Source: Setophaga petechia
Taxonomy: Eukaryota > Chordata > Aves > Passeriformes > Parulidae
DNA: 64,000 bases
NCBI GenBank assembly: GCA_024362935.1
Contig: JANCRA010000116.1
Location: 928,501 to 992,500, forward strand
Direction of reading: 5' to 3'
Each line of letters opens with the position of its first letter. Position 1 is the stretch's first letter. Positions 29,701-33,929 of this stretch are shown piece by piece. Below the pieces are notes generated by a model. The model worked only from the letters and a program-made list of their open reading frames with translations. It did no database searches and was not told where the DNA came from. The position numbers were made by a program, and so were the translations under genes.

Positions 29701-30369
29701 GCAGTGCAGGGATGGACACTGGGGATGGACACTGGGATGGGGCAGTGCAGGGATGGACACTGGGGATGGACACTGGGGATGGGGCAGTGCAGGGATGGAC
29801 ACTGGGGATGGACACTGGGGATGGACACTGGGGTGAGGCAGTGCAGGGATGGACACTGGGGATGGACACTGGGATGGGGCAGTGCAGGGATGACTCTGAT
29901 GCTCTCACCTTTCCCCCTGCAGACCGATGCCACCTCAAAGGTGAGTGAGGACATTGACAGAGCCTGTGCTGGGAAATGGGGACCAATCACCTTCCCAGGG
30001 GCTCCTGGGTGGGCAGGACCTGGTCCCTCTGGGCACTCCAACAGGGCAGCTGTGTCCCAGGGAGTGAGGGTGGGGGGTTTGTTTGGAGCTGGGGGATACA
30101 GCCCAAGTCCTTGACAGTGCCACTGGTGCTCCCAGCTGTCCTGCACTGCTGGCTGCTCTGGGTGTGGGGCAGGGGACCCCAGGGGCCCCACCTGCCAGCC
30201 AGGCTCGGGGGCTGTGTCCCTCAGGAGCTCCTGAGCTGGGCAGGGGGTGCTGGGGCTGCTGGGTGCCTGCTGCCTGCACTCAAACCTGGTGTCTCTTTCT
30301 CCTTCCTCTTGCTCCAGGCCAGTCCCAGCCATCAAAGTCCAGTCCACCTCCTTCTCCTCAAAGAAGTGA
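2683..30369 (+). CDS. ADAM33: ADAM33 (ADAM13-type) metalloproteinase-disintegrin gene, 5'-partial, 21 exons
   Basis: Type I membrane metalloproteinase that should shed or cleave cell-surface and matrix proteins. Twenty-one exons were joined by eye. All junctions are GT/AG and phase-consistent, giving 846 residues without an internal stop. In visible-protein numbering: prodomain end 1-113 with cysteine switch TCGH (C90); furin-type RARR 113-116; reprolysin catalytic domain ~117-320 with [12 protein letters not shown] 258-269 and Met-turn CVMAAAT; disintegrin ~335-415; cysteine-rich ~416-560; EGF-like ~565-600; membrane segment ~617-639; proline-rich tail 640-846. ADAM33 is preferred over ADAM19 because of stretches such as [11 protein letters not shown] and [16 protein letters not shown], although the C-terminal tail is longer than in mammalian ADAM33 and recalls ADAM19/ADAM13. 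Signal peptide and early prodomain exons are outside the window. ADAM family certain; ortholog assignment probable. Confidence 0.9.
2955..3090. repeat. ~13-bp array of GGGCTCTGTCC-type units
   Basis: About nine degenerate units of CCGGGCTCTGTCC within the 502-bp intron between exons 1 and 2. Confidence 0.85.
3261..3337 (+). CDS. ADAM33: ADAM33 exon 2 of window (prodomain)
   Basis: Acceptor CTCTCCAG ends at 3260; donor GTATGG starts at 3338. Encodes [11 protein letters not shown] and [11 protein letters not shown] (residues 26-50 plus two bases of codon 51), the prodomain segment typical of ADAMs. The last bases (GAATACG) and the donor recur many times in the following intron. Reading through the donor stays open to a stop at 4104-4106. 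Confidence 0.92.
3331..4560. repeat. GGGAAT hexamer array with embedded copies of the exon 2 splice donor
   Basis: Period ~6 array of GGGAAT/GGGGAAT. About 15 interspersed copies of AATACGGTATGGGGG (or one-base variants AATACAGTATG, AATATGGTATG) reproduce the last six bases of exon 2 plus its GTATGG donor. The array begins at the exon boundary. Confidence 0.96.
4561..5060 (+). other. Single-copy remainder of intron
   Basis: Contains a plausible acceptor at 4622-4632 (CTCTCTCTGCAG), but no exon is needed there because exons 2 and 3 join in phase. Nothing else recognised. Confidence 0.4.
5061..5247 (+). CDS. ADAM33: ADAM33 exon 3 of window (prodomain, cysteine switch)
   Basis: Acceptor CATCTCCAG ends at 5060; donor GTAAAT starts at 5248. 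Residues 51-113: [17 protein letters not shown], then GGTCGHGQ with the cysteine-switch Cys (codon 5176-5178) that would coordinate the catalytic zinc in the latent enzyme. Ends in QPRRTR; together with ARR from the next exon this forms a furin-type RARR cleavage site across the junction. Confidence 0.93.
5241..6215. repeat. ~17-bp minisatellite GGGTAAATCCTCA/GGGTGAATCC starting at the exon 3 donor
   Basis: About 55 units of CTCACGGGTAAATCC type with TTTACTGTGAATCC variants. The first unit overlaps the exon 3 end and donor (CACGCGG|GTAAATCC), and later CACGGGTAAATCC units reproduce that boundary. Confidence 0.95.
6216..6569 (+). other. Single-copy intron end
   Basis: Contains CCTTGTGCCTCAGTTTCCCC near 6460, resembling the central part of an ancient MIR-type SINE; weak. 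Confidence 0.25.
6570..6635 (+). CDS. ADAM33: ADAM33 exon 4 of window (start of catalytic domain)
   Basis: Acceptor TGCCTGCAG ends at 6569; donor GTGAGG starts at 6636. Residues 114-135: ARRD completes the furin-type site, then [14 protein letters not shown], the conserved first beta strand of the reprolysin domain. Confidence 0.95.
6725..6796 (+). CDS. ADAM33: ADAM33 exon 5 of window (catalytic domain)
   Basis: Acceptor CTCTCCAG ends at 6724; donor GTGAGG starts at 6797. Residues 136-159, [20 protein letters not shown] then VDK, matching the helix after the first strand in ADAM33/ADAM19. The preceding intron is only 89 bp and carries no repeat. Confidence 0.95.
6850..7085 (-). mobile_element. 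CR1 LINE 3' fragment
   Basis: Begins AATCACAGAATTACAGAA and continues through the CCACATGCACGTG...AAATCCCTTCAGGGATGGGGACT pattern typical of reverse-complemented avian CR1 ends. Lies inside the intron between exons 5 and 6. Confidence 0.8.
7352..7518 (+). CDS. ADAM33: ADAM33 exon 6 of window (catalytic domain)
   Basis: Acceptor CTGCTGCAG ends at 7351; donor GTGGGT starts at 7519. Residues 160-214 plus two bases: [19 protein letters not shown], then [16 protein letters not shown] and HDNAQLLT. The [10 protein letters not shown] stretch is diagnostic of ADAM33 rather than ADAM19 and contains an N-glycosylation sequon (NAT). Confidence 0.95.
7614..7698 (+). CDS. ADAM33: ADAM33 exon 7 of window (catalytic domain)
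   Basis: Acceptor CCCGGCAG ends at 7613; donor GTAAGG starts at 7699. Residues 215-243: [19 protein letters not shown], then ADNSGGVSV, the strand and loop preceding the zinc helix. The 95-bp intron upstream has no array. Confidence 0.95.
7770..7910. repeat. Short minisatellite, GCAGCCTGAAGGTGAGGGGT units
   Basis: Two to three ~60-bp units carrying GTGATGTAGGGGTG-like segments in the intron before the active-site exon. Confidence 0.8.
8262..8402. repeat. ~27-bp minisatellite CTTCTCCATGAACCTTCCTC
   Basis: Six direct copies. Confidence 0.95.
8436..8712. repeat. ~45-bp minisatellite, CACTCCCTGCTGTGGGTGAC core
   Basis: Six units with GGCCCTGGTGA linkers, ending just before the exon 8 acceptor. 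Confidence 0.93.
8725..8867 (+). CDS. ADAM33: ADAM33 exon 8 of window (zinc-binding active site)
   Basis: Acceptor CCCTCAG ends at 8724; donor GTGAGT starts at 8868. Residues 244-290 plus two bases. [12 protein letters not shown] (8767-8802) supplies the three zinc-binding His and the catalytic Glu of a metzincin, all intact. [18 protein letters not shown] follows with the Met-turn. The enzyme is therefore predicted to be catalytically competent. Confidence 0.97.
8886..9532. repeat. 16-19-bp minisatellite CCCCAGAGCCATGGATTGT
   Basis: Starts ~20 nt after the exon 8 donor; ~35 degenerate units, drifting to CCCTGGATGTGTCCCCATAA further on. Confidence 0.95.
9575..9930 (+). mobile_element. CR1 LINE 3' fragment
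   Basis: Contains the characteristic CR1 tail CAGTGGGAGGTGTCCCTGCC followed by ATGGCAGGGGTGGCACTGGG, preceded by the internal GAATTCCCAGATTTGC block shared by several other copies in this window. Confidence 0.88.
9931..10715 (+). other. AT-richer single-copy intronic sequence
   Basis: Unique sequence (notably 10180-10600) in the intron between exons 8 and 9. No exon or known element recognised. Confidence 0.4.
10716..11766. repeat. ~25-bp minisatellite GGTGACTGTGCTGTCCCTGG
   Basis: About 38 units, with a longer ~150-bp higher-order repeat marked by TTCAGGTGTGGGGACCTGCC. Many units contain CAGGGCAG followed by GGTGAC, resembling acceptor- and donor-like words. Confidence 0.96.
11770..12200. 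mobile_element. Probable LTR or other interspersed element fragment
   Basis: AT-rich block of ERV-LTR-like composition (TTCATACATGTTCATTTTTA, then CTAGGTCAGGTTGACC) between two minisatellites. No termini or target duplications identified, so class and strand are uncertain. Confidence 0.35.
12163..12325. repeat. Two-copy direct repeat around ATGGATTTCTAC
   Basis: AATGGATTTCTACTCTGGAG near 12290 repeats AATGGATTTCTACCCTAGAA near 12169, ~122 bp apart, with similar flanks. Confidence 0.75.
12360..12602. repeat. ~48-bp minisatellite, GGGAGGGTCTGTGCCAGTCT core
   Basis: Five copies ending 23 bp before the exon 9 acceptor. Confidence 0.95.
12625..12802 (+). CDS. ADAM33: ADAM33 exon 9 of window (end of catalytic domain, start of disintegrin)
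   Basis: Acceptor TCCCCAG ends at 12624; donor GTACGG starts at 12803. Residues 291-350: [30 protein letters not shown], then [15 protein letters not shown], the calcium-binding start of the disintegrin domain. Confidence 0.96.
12797..13345. repeat. G-rich minisatellite after the exon 9 donor
   Basis: Irregular GGGGGACATGGGGGGACAGG units from the donor onwards; 12966-12990 (GGAGGTATGGGGGGCCTGGG) nearly repeats the exon 9 boundary GGAG|GTACGGGGGGCCCGGG. G-runs are compatible with G-quadruplexes. Confidence 0.9.
13478..14062. repeat. 29-bp minisatellite, CCATCCATCCCAGTCCCACC core
   Basis: About 20 highly regular copies with TTCCTGAAC or TTCCCAAAC variants; source of long false ORFs on the opposite strand ([11 protein letters not shown]). 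Confidence 0.97.
14213..14302 (+). CDS. ADAM33: ADAM33 exon 10 of window (disintegrin)
   Basis: Acceptor GCCCACAG ends at 14212; donor GTGAGA starts at 14303. Residues 351-380: [20 protein letters not shown], then [10 protein letters not shown]. Cysteine spacing is that of ADAM disintegrin modules; NCT is an N-glycosylation sequon. Confidence 0.96.
14393..14625 (-). mobile_element. CR1 LINE 3' fragment
   Basis: CCTGCCATGGCAGGGACACC followed by TCCCACTGTCCCAGG is the reverse complement of the CR1 tail. Confidence 0.85.
14755..15250. repeat. ~30-bp minisatellite abutting the exon 11 acceptor
   Basis: About 16 units of GTGTCACTGCCCCCTGTCCC plus CAGTGTGTCCCC. The real acceptor (GTGTCCCCAG) is the last unit, so acceptor-like words are repeated upstream. 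Confidence 0.95.
15251..15446 (+). CDS. ADAM33: ADAM33 exon 11 of window (disintegrin loop and start of cysteine-rich domain)
   Basis: Acceptor GTGTCCCCAG ends at 15250; donor GTCAGT starts at 15447. Residues 381-445 plus one base. [16 protein letters not shown] contains the RX6DLPEF motif (389-400) described for integrin alpha9-beta1 binding by ADAMs; there is no RGD. Then [12 protein letters not shown] and [13 protein letters not shown]. Its last ~45 nt and donor are repeated ~20 times downstream. Read-through of the donor meets TGA at 15470-15472. Confidence 0.96.
15399..16612. repeat. ~45-65-bp minisatellite made of the exon 11 3' end plus its splice donor
   Basis: Unit: TGCATGACCCACGAGCAGCA, GTGTGTGCAGCTCTGGGGGC and CAGGTCAGTCC. 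About 20 copies follow the exon; a few are shortened to the GAGCAGCAG...GGTCAGACC part. The first copy is the coding end of exon 11 ([15 protein letters not shown]). Confidence 0.98.
16715..16884 (+). mobile_element. CR1 LINE 3' fragment
   Basis: GACAGTGGGAGGTGTCCCTG followed by CTTCCAACCCAACCCATTCT and TGTGAG, the CR1 terminus. Confidence 0.87.
17049..17157 (+). CDS. ADAM33: ADAM33 exon 12 of window (cysteine-rich domain)
   Basis: Acceptor CCGTGTGCAG ends at 17048; donor GTGGGC starts at 17158. Residues 446-481 plus two bases: [29 protein letters not shown] and KCDK. The acceptor was chosen because it alone restores the phase after exon 11 and the family's WGPGA-x-PAPDxCF block. Confidence 0.93.
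17440..18076. repeat. 39-45-bp minisatellite, CACATTTAGGGAGTTGTGCT core
   Basis: About 15 copies with CTCTGTGATCTCAGTCC or CTCTGATATTCCCAGTGC linkers, in the intron between exons 12 and 13. Confidence 0.96.
18282..18486 (+). CDS. ADAM33: ADAM33 exon 13 of window (cysteine-rich domain)
   Basis: Acceptor CCCGCTGCAG ends at 18281; donor GTGAGT starts at 18487. Residues 482-550: [40 protein letters not shown], and [15 protein letters not shown]. Closest to the ADAM19/ADAM33 cysteine-rich region. Confidence 0.95.
18515..18690. repeat. ~26-bp minisatellite GGGCTCTGACCCAGCTCCAG
   Basis: Six to seven degenerate units shortly after the exon 13 donor. Confidence 0.9.
18700..19268 (+). other. Single-copy intronic sequence
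   Basis: No exon or transposon recognised; CR1-derived words are possible near 18750-18900 but not convincing. Confidence 0.35.
19270..19500. repeat. ~32-bp minisatellite TGGTTTCTCTTGGTTTTGGG
   Basis: Seven copies, each ending in GCCAGATGGAGC or GCCAAATGGGAAA. Confidence 0.96.
19693..19770 (+). CDS. ADAM33: ADAM33 exon 14 of window (cysteine-rich to EGF-like)
   Basis: Acceptor CCCCCCAG ends at 19692; donor GTGAGC starts at 19771. Residues 551-576: [20 protein letters not shown] then RCHGHG. Leads into the EGF-like module. Confidence 0.94.
19782..19995. repeat. Minisatellite, GGGCAGGGCTGGGAGTGTCT units
   Basis: Three to four ~55-bp units beginning near the exon 14 donor; CTGCCACGGGCATGG recalls the exon end CTGCCACGGCCACGG but is not a clear copy. 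Confidence 0.85.
20000..20540 (+). other. Single-copy intronic sequence
   Basis: Intron between exons 14 and 15; nothing recognised. Confidence 0.35.
20541..20818 (+). mobile_element. CR1 LINE 3' fragment
   Basis: Runs from an internal CR1 block (GGCTTCAAACTGAAAGAAGA) to the tail GGACAGTGGGAGGTGTCCCT and a CCATTCCAGGATTCTGTGAT terminus. Confidence 0.9.
20932..21040 (+). CDS. ADAM33: ADAM33 exon 15 of window (EGF-like module and stalk)
   Basis: Acceptor TGTCCCCAG ends at 20931; donor GTGAGT starts at 21041. Residues 577-612 plus one base: [20 protein letters not shown], then [16 protein letters not shown]. The end of the exon (AGCCACG) and its donor seed the following minisatellite. Read-through reaches TGA at 21046-21048. 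Confidence 0.96.
21028..22310. repeat. ~37-46-bp minisatellite built from the exon 15 end and its donor
   Basis: Units contain TGTGCAGAGCCACG|GTGAGTGAGTGACAC or variants (AGCCACTGTGAGTG, ATCCATGGTCAGTC). Over 30 copies. The first is the real boundary of exon 15 at 21040/21041. Many units carry both CAG and GTGAGTG around seven bases. Confidence 0.97.
22392..22772 (-). mobile_element. Solo LTR, avian endogenous retrovirus (copy 1)
   Basis: 381 bp. On the minus strand it starts TGTCACAG and ends TCACA, with a CCAATC box and an AATAAATC polyadenylation-type signal in the expected order. Flanked by a 6-bp target duplication TGCAGG (22386-22391 and 22773-22778). No internal retroviral sequence. 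Lies in the ADAM33 intron before the membrane-segment exon, opposite to the gene. Confidence 0.9.
22920..23070 (+). CDS. ADAM33: ADAM33 exon 16 of window (transmembrane segment)
   Basis: Acceptor CCCTGGCAG ends at 22919; donor GTGGGT starts at 23071. Residues 613-662 plus two bases: AHES, the hydrophobic span [20 protein letters not shown] (residues 617-636, continuing CYW), then a YRQ stop-transfer and a basic cytoplasmic start ([11 protein letters not shown]). Confidence 0.93.
23061..23365. repeat. ~32-37-bp minisatellite from the exon 16 donor
   Basis: About nine units of GTGGGTGGGCACACCCCCTT plus CATCCTGGGCACC. The exon boundary GGCGCCTGCAG|GTGGGTGGGCAC resembles the unit join GGGCACCCAGCGTGGGTGGG. 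Confidence 0.93.
23438..23520. repeat. 30-bp short array GGGGATGGACAGACTGACCT
   Basis: Three copies. Confidence 0.9.
23675..24585. repeat. 18-22-bp minisatellite CTGACCATCCCTGTCACACA
   Basis: About 46 copies, alternating CACACACTGACC and CACCCTGACC joins. Confidence 0.97.
24696..24786 (+). CDS. ADAM33: ADAM33 exon 17 of window (cytoplasmic tail)
   Basis: Tandem NAGNAG acceptor CAGCAG (24690-24695); using the second gives [20 protein letters not shown] then [11 protein letters not shown], residues 663-693. The first would add one residue. Donor GTCAGT starts at 24787. Phase matches exons 16 and 18. Confidence 0.88.
24781..25185. repeat. ~20-bp minisatellite AAGGTCAGTGATAACTCA from the exon 17 donor
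   Basis: About 20 copies. The first is the exon 17 boundary (TCTAAG|GTCAGTGATAACTC); at least two later units preserve AAGGTCAGTGATAAC intact. Confidence 0.95.
25282..25366. repeat. 16-bp array CCCATGGCCAGGTGTG
   Basis: Five perfect copies. Confidence 0.95.
25367..25905 (+). other. Single-copy intronic sequence
   Basis: AT-richer unique sequence; no exon recognised. Confidence 0.35.
25912..26012. repeat. 12-bp array CCATGCCCATCT
   Basis: Eight copies. Confidence 0.95.
26130..26640 (-). mobile_element. Probable LTR fragment of an avian endogenous retrovirus
   Basis: AT-rich block with GTTGTTTATTAATTCTTGTC, CTTTTATACTACAAATTACC and other features resembling a minus-strand avian LTR (TATA-like and AATAAA-like words in reverse). 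Ends and target duplications were not resolved. Confidence 0.45.
26810..27037 (+). CDS. ADAM33: ADAM33 exon 18 of window (proline-rich tail)
   Basis: Acceptor CTCTCTCAG ends at 26809; donor GTGAGC starts at 27038. Residues 694-769, extremely GC-rich and Pro/Arg-rich: [20 protein letters not shown], then [26 protein letters not shown] fits the class II SH3 ligand pattern PxxPxR. Read-through meets TGA at 27062-27064. Confidence 0.88.
27005..27640. repeat. ~25-bp minisatellite of the exon 18 donor, with copies of the exon end
   Basis: Units of GGTGAGCTCTGATGGGGG plus ACACA. Three longer copies (near 27095, 27325 and 27435) also repeat ~30 nt of the exon 18 coding end (CCCTGCAGCCCCGGCAGGAG, then CCCGCAG). 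Confidence 0.96.
27770..28197. repeat. ~90-bp minisatellite containing the exon 19 acceptor
   Basis: Units with GCCAGGTGCCCCCCAAGC at 27930, 28020 and 28110 precede the real acceptor and exon start at 28194; the remainder of the unit is CTCTGCAGGGACAGGGAGGT plus GGCTCCCTGGCTGCCCC. Confidence 0.95.
28198..28361 (+). CDS. ADAM33: ADAM33 exon 19 of window (proline-rich tail)
   Basis: Acceptor CCATGCCAG ends at 28197; donor GTGAGT starts at 28362. Residues 770-823 plus two bases: [20 protein letters not shown], then [21 protein letters not shown] fits the class I SH3 pattern RxxPxxP. Its acceptor and first 13 nt occur three more times upstream in the intron. Confidence 0.85.
28555..29892. repeat. 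16/32/44-bp minisatellite GGATGGACACTGGGGATGGG
   Basis: ~1.3 kb of GGATGGACACTGGG and GCAGTGCAGGGATGG modules in varied order, ending ~30 bp before the microexon acceptor. Generates 500-760-residue false ORFs on both strands. Confidence 0.97.
29923..29940 (+). CDS. ADAM33: ADAM33 exon 20 of window, 18-nt microexon
   Basis: Acceptor CCCCCTGCAG ends at 29922; donor GTGAGT starts at 29941. Encodes PMPPQ between split codons, so the junctions read K-PMPPQ-R-PVP. It is a symmetrical exon (18 nt, phase 2 in and out), so skipping keeps the frame. It creates a PxxPxR SH3 motif. Support is the strong splice signals on both sides and exact phase compatibility; no transcript evidence was available. Confidence 0.75.
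30318..30369 (+). CDS. ADAM33: ADAM33 last exon of window (C-terminus and stop)
   Basis: Acceptor CTTGCTCCAG ends at 30317. Encodes the R completion, then [16 protein letters not shown] and TGA at 30367-30369. It fits the phase with or without the microexon. Confidence 0.82.
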
Positions 30370-30570
30370 CAGTCCCAGGACAGCAGGGACACCTGGGACA
30401 ATCCCTGACCCCCTCCTGAGCTGGCTCTCCTGATTTGCACTGCTGTGGCCACAGGGCTCTCCCGTTCCTCTTGTTTTAGTGCCCCTTTTGATACCAGAGG
30501 ACTATTTTTGTAAGACAGAATTTGTACTCAGCACACAAACTGTAGCGAGGGGGGGAGAGGGGACATTGGT
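30370..30570 (+). other. Presumed ADAM33 3' UTR
   Basis: Single-copy sequence after the stop codon. No AATAAA or ATTAAA was seen here or in the minisatellite that follows, so the cleavage site cannot be placed; a non-canonical signal is possible. Confidence 0.45.
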
Positions 30571-30571
30571 A

Positions 30572-30932
30572 CCAGGCTGGACCAGGGCTGGTTGAGGTGG
30601 GGTGTCCATGACAGAGATCCCACCAGGGCTGGACCAGGGCTGGTTGAGGTGGTGTTTCCATGATGGAGATCCCACCAGGGCTGGTTGAGGTGGGGTGTCC
30701 ATGACAGAGATCCCACCAGGGCTGGTTGAGGTGGTGTTTTTATGATGGAGATCCCACCAGGGCTGGTTGAGGTGGTGTTTTTATGATGGAGATCCCACCA
30801 GGGCTGGTTGAGGTGGTGTTTTTATGATGGAGATCCCACCAGGGCTGGTTGAGGTGGGGTGTCCATGATGGAGATCCCACCAGGACTGGTTGAGGTGGTG
30901 TTTCCATGATGGAGATCCCACCAGGGCTCTTG
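30572..30932. repeat. ~40-47-bp minisatellite, CCAGGGCTGGTTGAGGTGG core
   Basis: Eight to nine copies with TGTTTTTATGATGGAGATCC or TGTCCATGACAGAGATCC; just downstream of the ADAM33 stop. Confidence 0.95.
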
Positions 30933-31065
30933 GCACTGCTCCCTGGCCAATCTCCCTCCCAGCTTCACTTCTCTGGACATTGCACAGGGGCTGGGAGGGG
31001 GTGCCTGGGGCAGTGACCATCCCCACCGATGGAAGATGCTGGTGACAGCGTGATGGCCTTGCAGC

Positions 31066-31160
31066 TACCTCCTCCTCCTCCTCCTCCTCCTCCTCCTCCT
31101 CCTCCTCCTCCTCCTCCTCCTCCCCCTCCTCCTCCTCCTGCTGCTCCTCCTGCTCCTCCC
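31066..31160. repeat. (CTC)n microsatellite
   Basis: About 30 CTC triplets with minor interruptions; encodes false polyproline and poly-Glu. Confidence 0.97.
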
Positions 31161-32060
31161 CAGCCTGCAGCTCCACGCTGGGCACCTCTCGGGGGCCGTT
31201 TGCCATGGCAGAACCCTGGTGCCCAGTTTGGGCTGGGCCACGCAGTGCTGGGACATTTCCATGAAGGACCCAAGTTCTCAGGCTCCTCCTGTCCCACTGC
31301 ACAAGGCAAGGCAGGCCCAGGGGACCATCCTGGAGCTGTCTGGGAATGTTTGGCTGCCCCAGGTGCCCATGGCAGCTGCTCCCAGGGTGCTCCTGAGGGC
31401 TCAGGAGCCCCTCAAGGCTGCCTGTCCCTGCCAGGCCCAGCAGAGGCTGCAGGAGCTGCTCACACTGCGAGGGGAAGGAGCCAGAGCAGGAGCCAGAGCA
31501 GGGAGCTCCTGCCCGTGCCAGGGGCTTGTCCCTGCCCTGGCCAAGCCTCTGCATCTCTCTGTGCCTCAGTGCCCCTCTGGGGCTGTTTCCTACCTCACAG
31601 GGCTGTTGTGAGGTGTGACCAAGGGGTTCTGCAGGGCTCCCACCCTCCGTCCAAGGTGCTGTTGACCTGCACAGTTGGTGCCACTTTCCTGTGACTTGAC
31701 CTGCGGCTCGATCAGGGGCTGAGACGACAACAAAGACTTGCAAAAGTCCCCTGGCTCCTCTGGCTCTTTTCTTGCTCCCCATCCCCCGAGCCTTCGGGCA
31801 CCAGGGCACCTCCAGGGCTCTGCCCACGCCAGGGCAGGCAGATCCCAGGGCCCTGTAACCCGGGATCCAGCTGGGTGTGACCTGTCAGACCCCATCTGAC
31901 CTGGGGAATCCTTTTGGCATGTGCCCAGCCATGATGTGGGTTCAGGGAGAGCCCTCAGGCAGCTGCTCTGGGCCTCCATTGTCCCCATTGTCCCCAGTGT
32001 CCCCAGTGTCCCCAGCTTGTGGGTGAGGCTGCCCCAACCCAAGCTGTCCTTACCTTGGGC
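31161..32060 (+). other. Single-copy sequence with possible MIR-type SINE relic
   Basis: 31555-31620 (TGTGCCTCAGTGCCCCTCTG, then CTACCTCACAGGGCTGTTGT) resembles the conserved core/tail of amniote MIR elements. No gene recognised elsewhere. Confidence 0.35.
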
Positions 32061-32330
32061 TCTGTTCTGGAGTTGTTGGGCTCACACCTGGGTGTTCCCA
32101 GAAGCATCCTCAGGAGGAATTTCCCCATTTTCATGGGTGCTCAGGCACTGGCAGGGGCTGCCCAGGGAGGTTTGGAGTCCCCATCCCTGGAGGTGCCCAA
32201 GGAAGGCCTGGGCAGGGCACTCAGAGCTCTGGGCTGGGGGCAAGGGGGGATTGGGCACAGCTGGGCTCGGTGACCTTGCAGGGATTTTCCAGCCTCAGTG
32301 ATCCCGGGGTTCTGTGATCCCTGGCACCCC
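32061..32330 (+). mobile_element. CR1 LINE fragment (divergent)
   Basis: GGCTGCCCAGGGAGGTTTGG then AGTCCCCATCCCTGGAGGTG are CR1 ORF2-end words; ends GGTTCTGTGATCC. Confidence 0.75.
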
Positions 32331-32565
32331 TGTATCTTTCGTGGTTCATGAATGTGTGGCTGCAATCAAGGATCCAACGTCTCTTATTCTGATAACAAAG
32401 TCAGAAAAGCAATGTCACTGAGGATGGAAGGGACGGGGGCTGCTTGGGCTGATCTCGAGATCAGTGGCCCTGGCTTGGACTCACCTGTGGCACCTTCCAG
32501 GGCATCACAGGCCCTGCCTCTGGCCCTGGGCAGTGCCCCCACCACGCTGCCCCAGCAGTGCAGGA
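32331..32565 (+). other. Single-copy sequence
   Basis: Nothing recognised. Confidence 0.35.
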
Positions 32566-33205
32566 CTGGGTCACACAGGGTGACACTGGGTCACACGGGG
32601 TCACACAGGGTCACACAGGGTCACACTGGGTCAGACTGTCACACTGGGTCACACAGGGTCACACTGGGTCACACTGTCACACAGGGTCACAGGGTCACAC
32701 AGGGTCACACAGGGTCACACAGGGTGACACTGGGTCACACAGGGTCACACAGGGTGACACTGGGTCACACAGGGTCACACTGTCACACTGGGTCACACAG
32801 GGTCACACAGGGTCACACTGTCACACAGGGTCACACTGGGTCACACAGGGTCACACTGTCACACAGGGTCACACTGGGTCACACAGGGTCACACTGTCAC
32901 ACAGGGTCACACTGGGTCACACAGGGTCACACAGGGTCACACAGGGTCACACAGGGTCACACTGGGTCACACTGTCACACAGGGTCACACAGGGTCACAC
33001 AGGGTCACACTGAGTCACACTGGGTCACACAGGGTCACACAGGGTCACACAGGGTCACACTGGGTCACACAGGGTCACACGGGGTCACACTGTCACACAG
33101 GGTCACACTGGGTCACACAGGGTCACACTGGGTCACACTGGGTCACACAGGGTCACACAGGGTCACACTGTCACACAGGGTCACACTGTCACACAGGGTC
33201 AGGGG
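32566..33205. repeat. 10-bp minisatellite GGTCACACAG/GGTCACACTG
   Basis: About 60 units, almost all 10 bp or, where a TGTCACAC unit intervenes, 8 bp. Each carries a GGGTCA hexamer, so adjacent units give directly repeated hexamers spaced by four bases. Confidence 0.97.
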
Positions 33206-33293
33206 GCTCAGGCTCACCTCTTCAGGCTGAGGAGGGGTTGGCAGAGCCCCTTTGTGCTTCAGGGCTGCTGCCCAGTGGGGCTGGCCCAGGGCC

Positions 33294-33452
33294 CATCCCA
33301 TCCCATCCCATCCCATCATCCCATCCCATTATCCCATCCCATTATCCCATCCCATCCCATCCCATTATCCCATCCCATTATCCCATCCCATCCCATCCCA
33401 TCCCATCCCATTATCCCATCCCATCCCATCCCATCCCATTATCCCATCCCAC
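33294..33452. repeat. (ATCCC)n pentanucleotide array
   Basis: ATCCC units interrupted by ATTATCCC. Confidence 0.97.
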
Positions 33453-33654
33453 TGGGCAGGGGTGTGGGATGTGTTCAGGGCTGCAGCTCGCTGCTCTCTG
33501 CCGGCCCAGGTGTGCCCAGGTGTGCCCAGGTGTGCCCAGCTGTGCCCAGGTGTGCAGCTGGGTGTGTCCACCCTGCCACACCCGCTGTGGGACGGGGTCC
33601 GAGGGCCCGGCAGGGCTCGGCTTTGGGCTCCGGGCGGGTTTGGGTGCCCGCTGG

Positions 33655-33745
33655 CACTAGATGGCAGCAGATGGCAGGGGATGGCAGCGGATGGCAGGGG
33701 ATGGCAGCGGATGGCAGCAGATGGCAGTGAATGGCCGGGGATGGC
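33655..33745. repeat. 10-bp array ATGGCAGCGG/ATGGCAGGGG
   Basis: About nine copies. Confidence 0.93.
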
Positions 33746-33929
33746 CGGGAACCCTCTGCTCGGCCTCCTCCGATTGCCGGGACCGCGTCCCCCAGCGCGG
33801 CTTTTCTCCTTCATCTTCCTCCCCTGCCCCGTCATTTACAAATCCTCAAAGTCATGCCCTGGGCAGAACCTGCTGAGCGCTCCTGATGAGCTTCAGCTGC
33901 TCCCTGCGGACCCCTCCTCTCATCGGGGG

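Noticed and set aside
2683..30369. Assignment as ADAM19
   Set aside because: The catalytic and disintegrin exons share ADAM33-specific stretches ([26 protein letters not shown]). Only the tail recalls ADAM19, as expected for ADAM13-type orthologs, but phylogeny would be the decisive test.
28081..30452. 500-760-residue ORFs on both strands
   Set aside because: Minisatellite translation ([18 protein letters not shown]) overlapping genuine ADAM33 exons 19-21 in the wrong frames.
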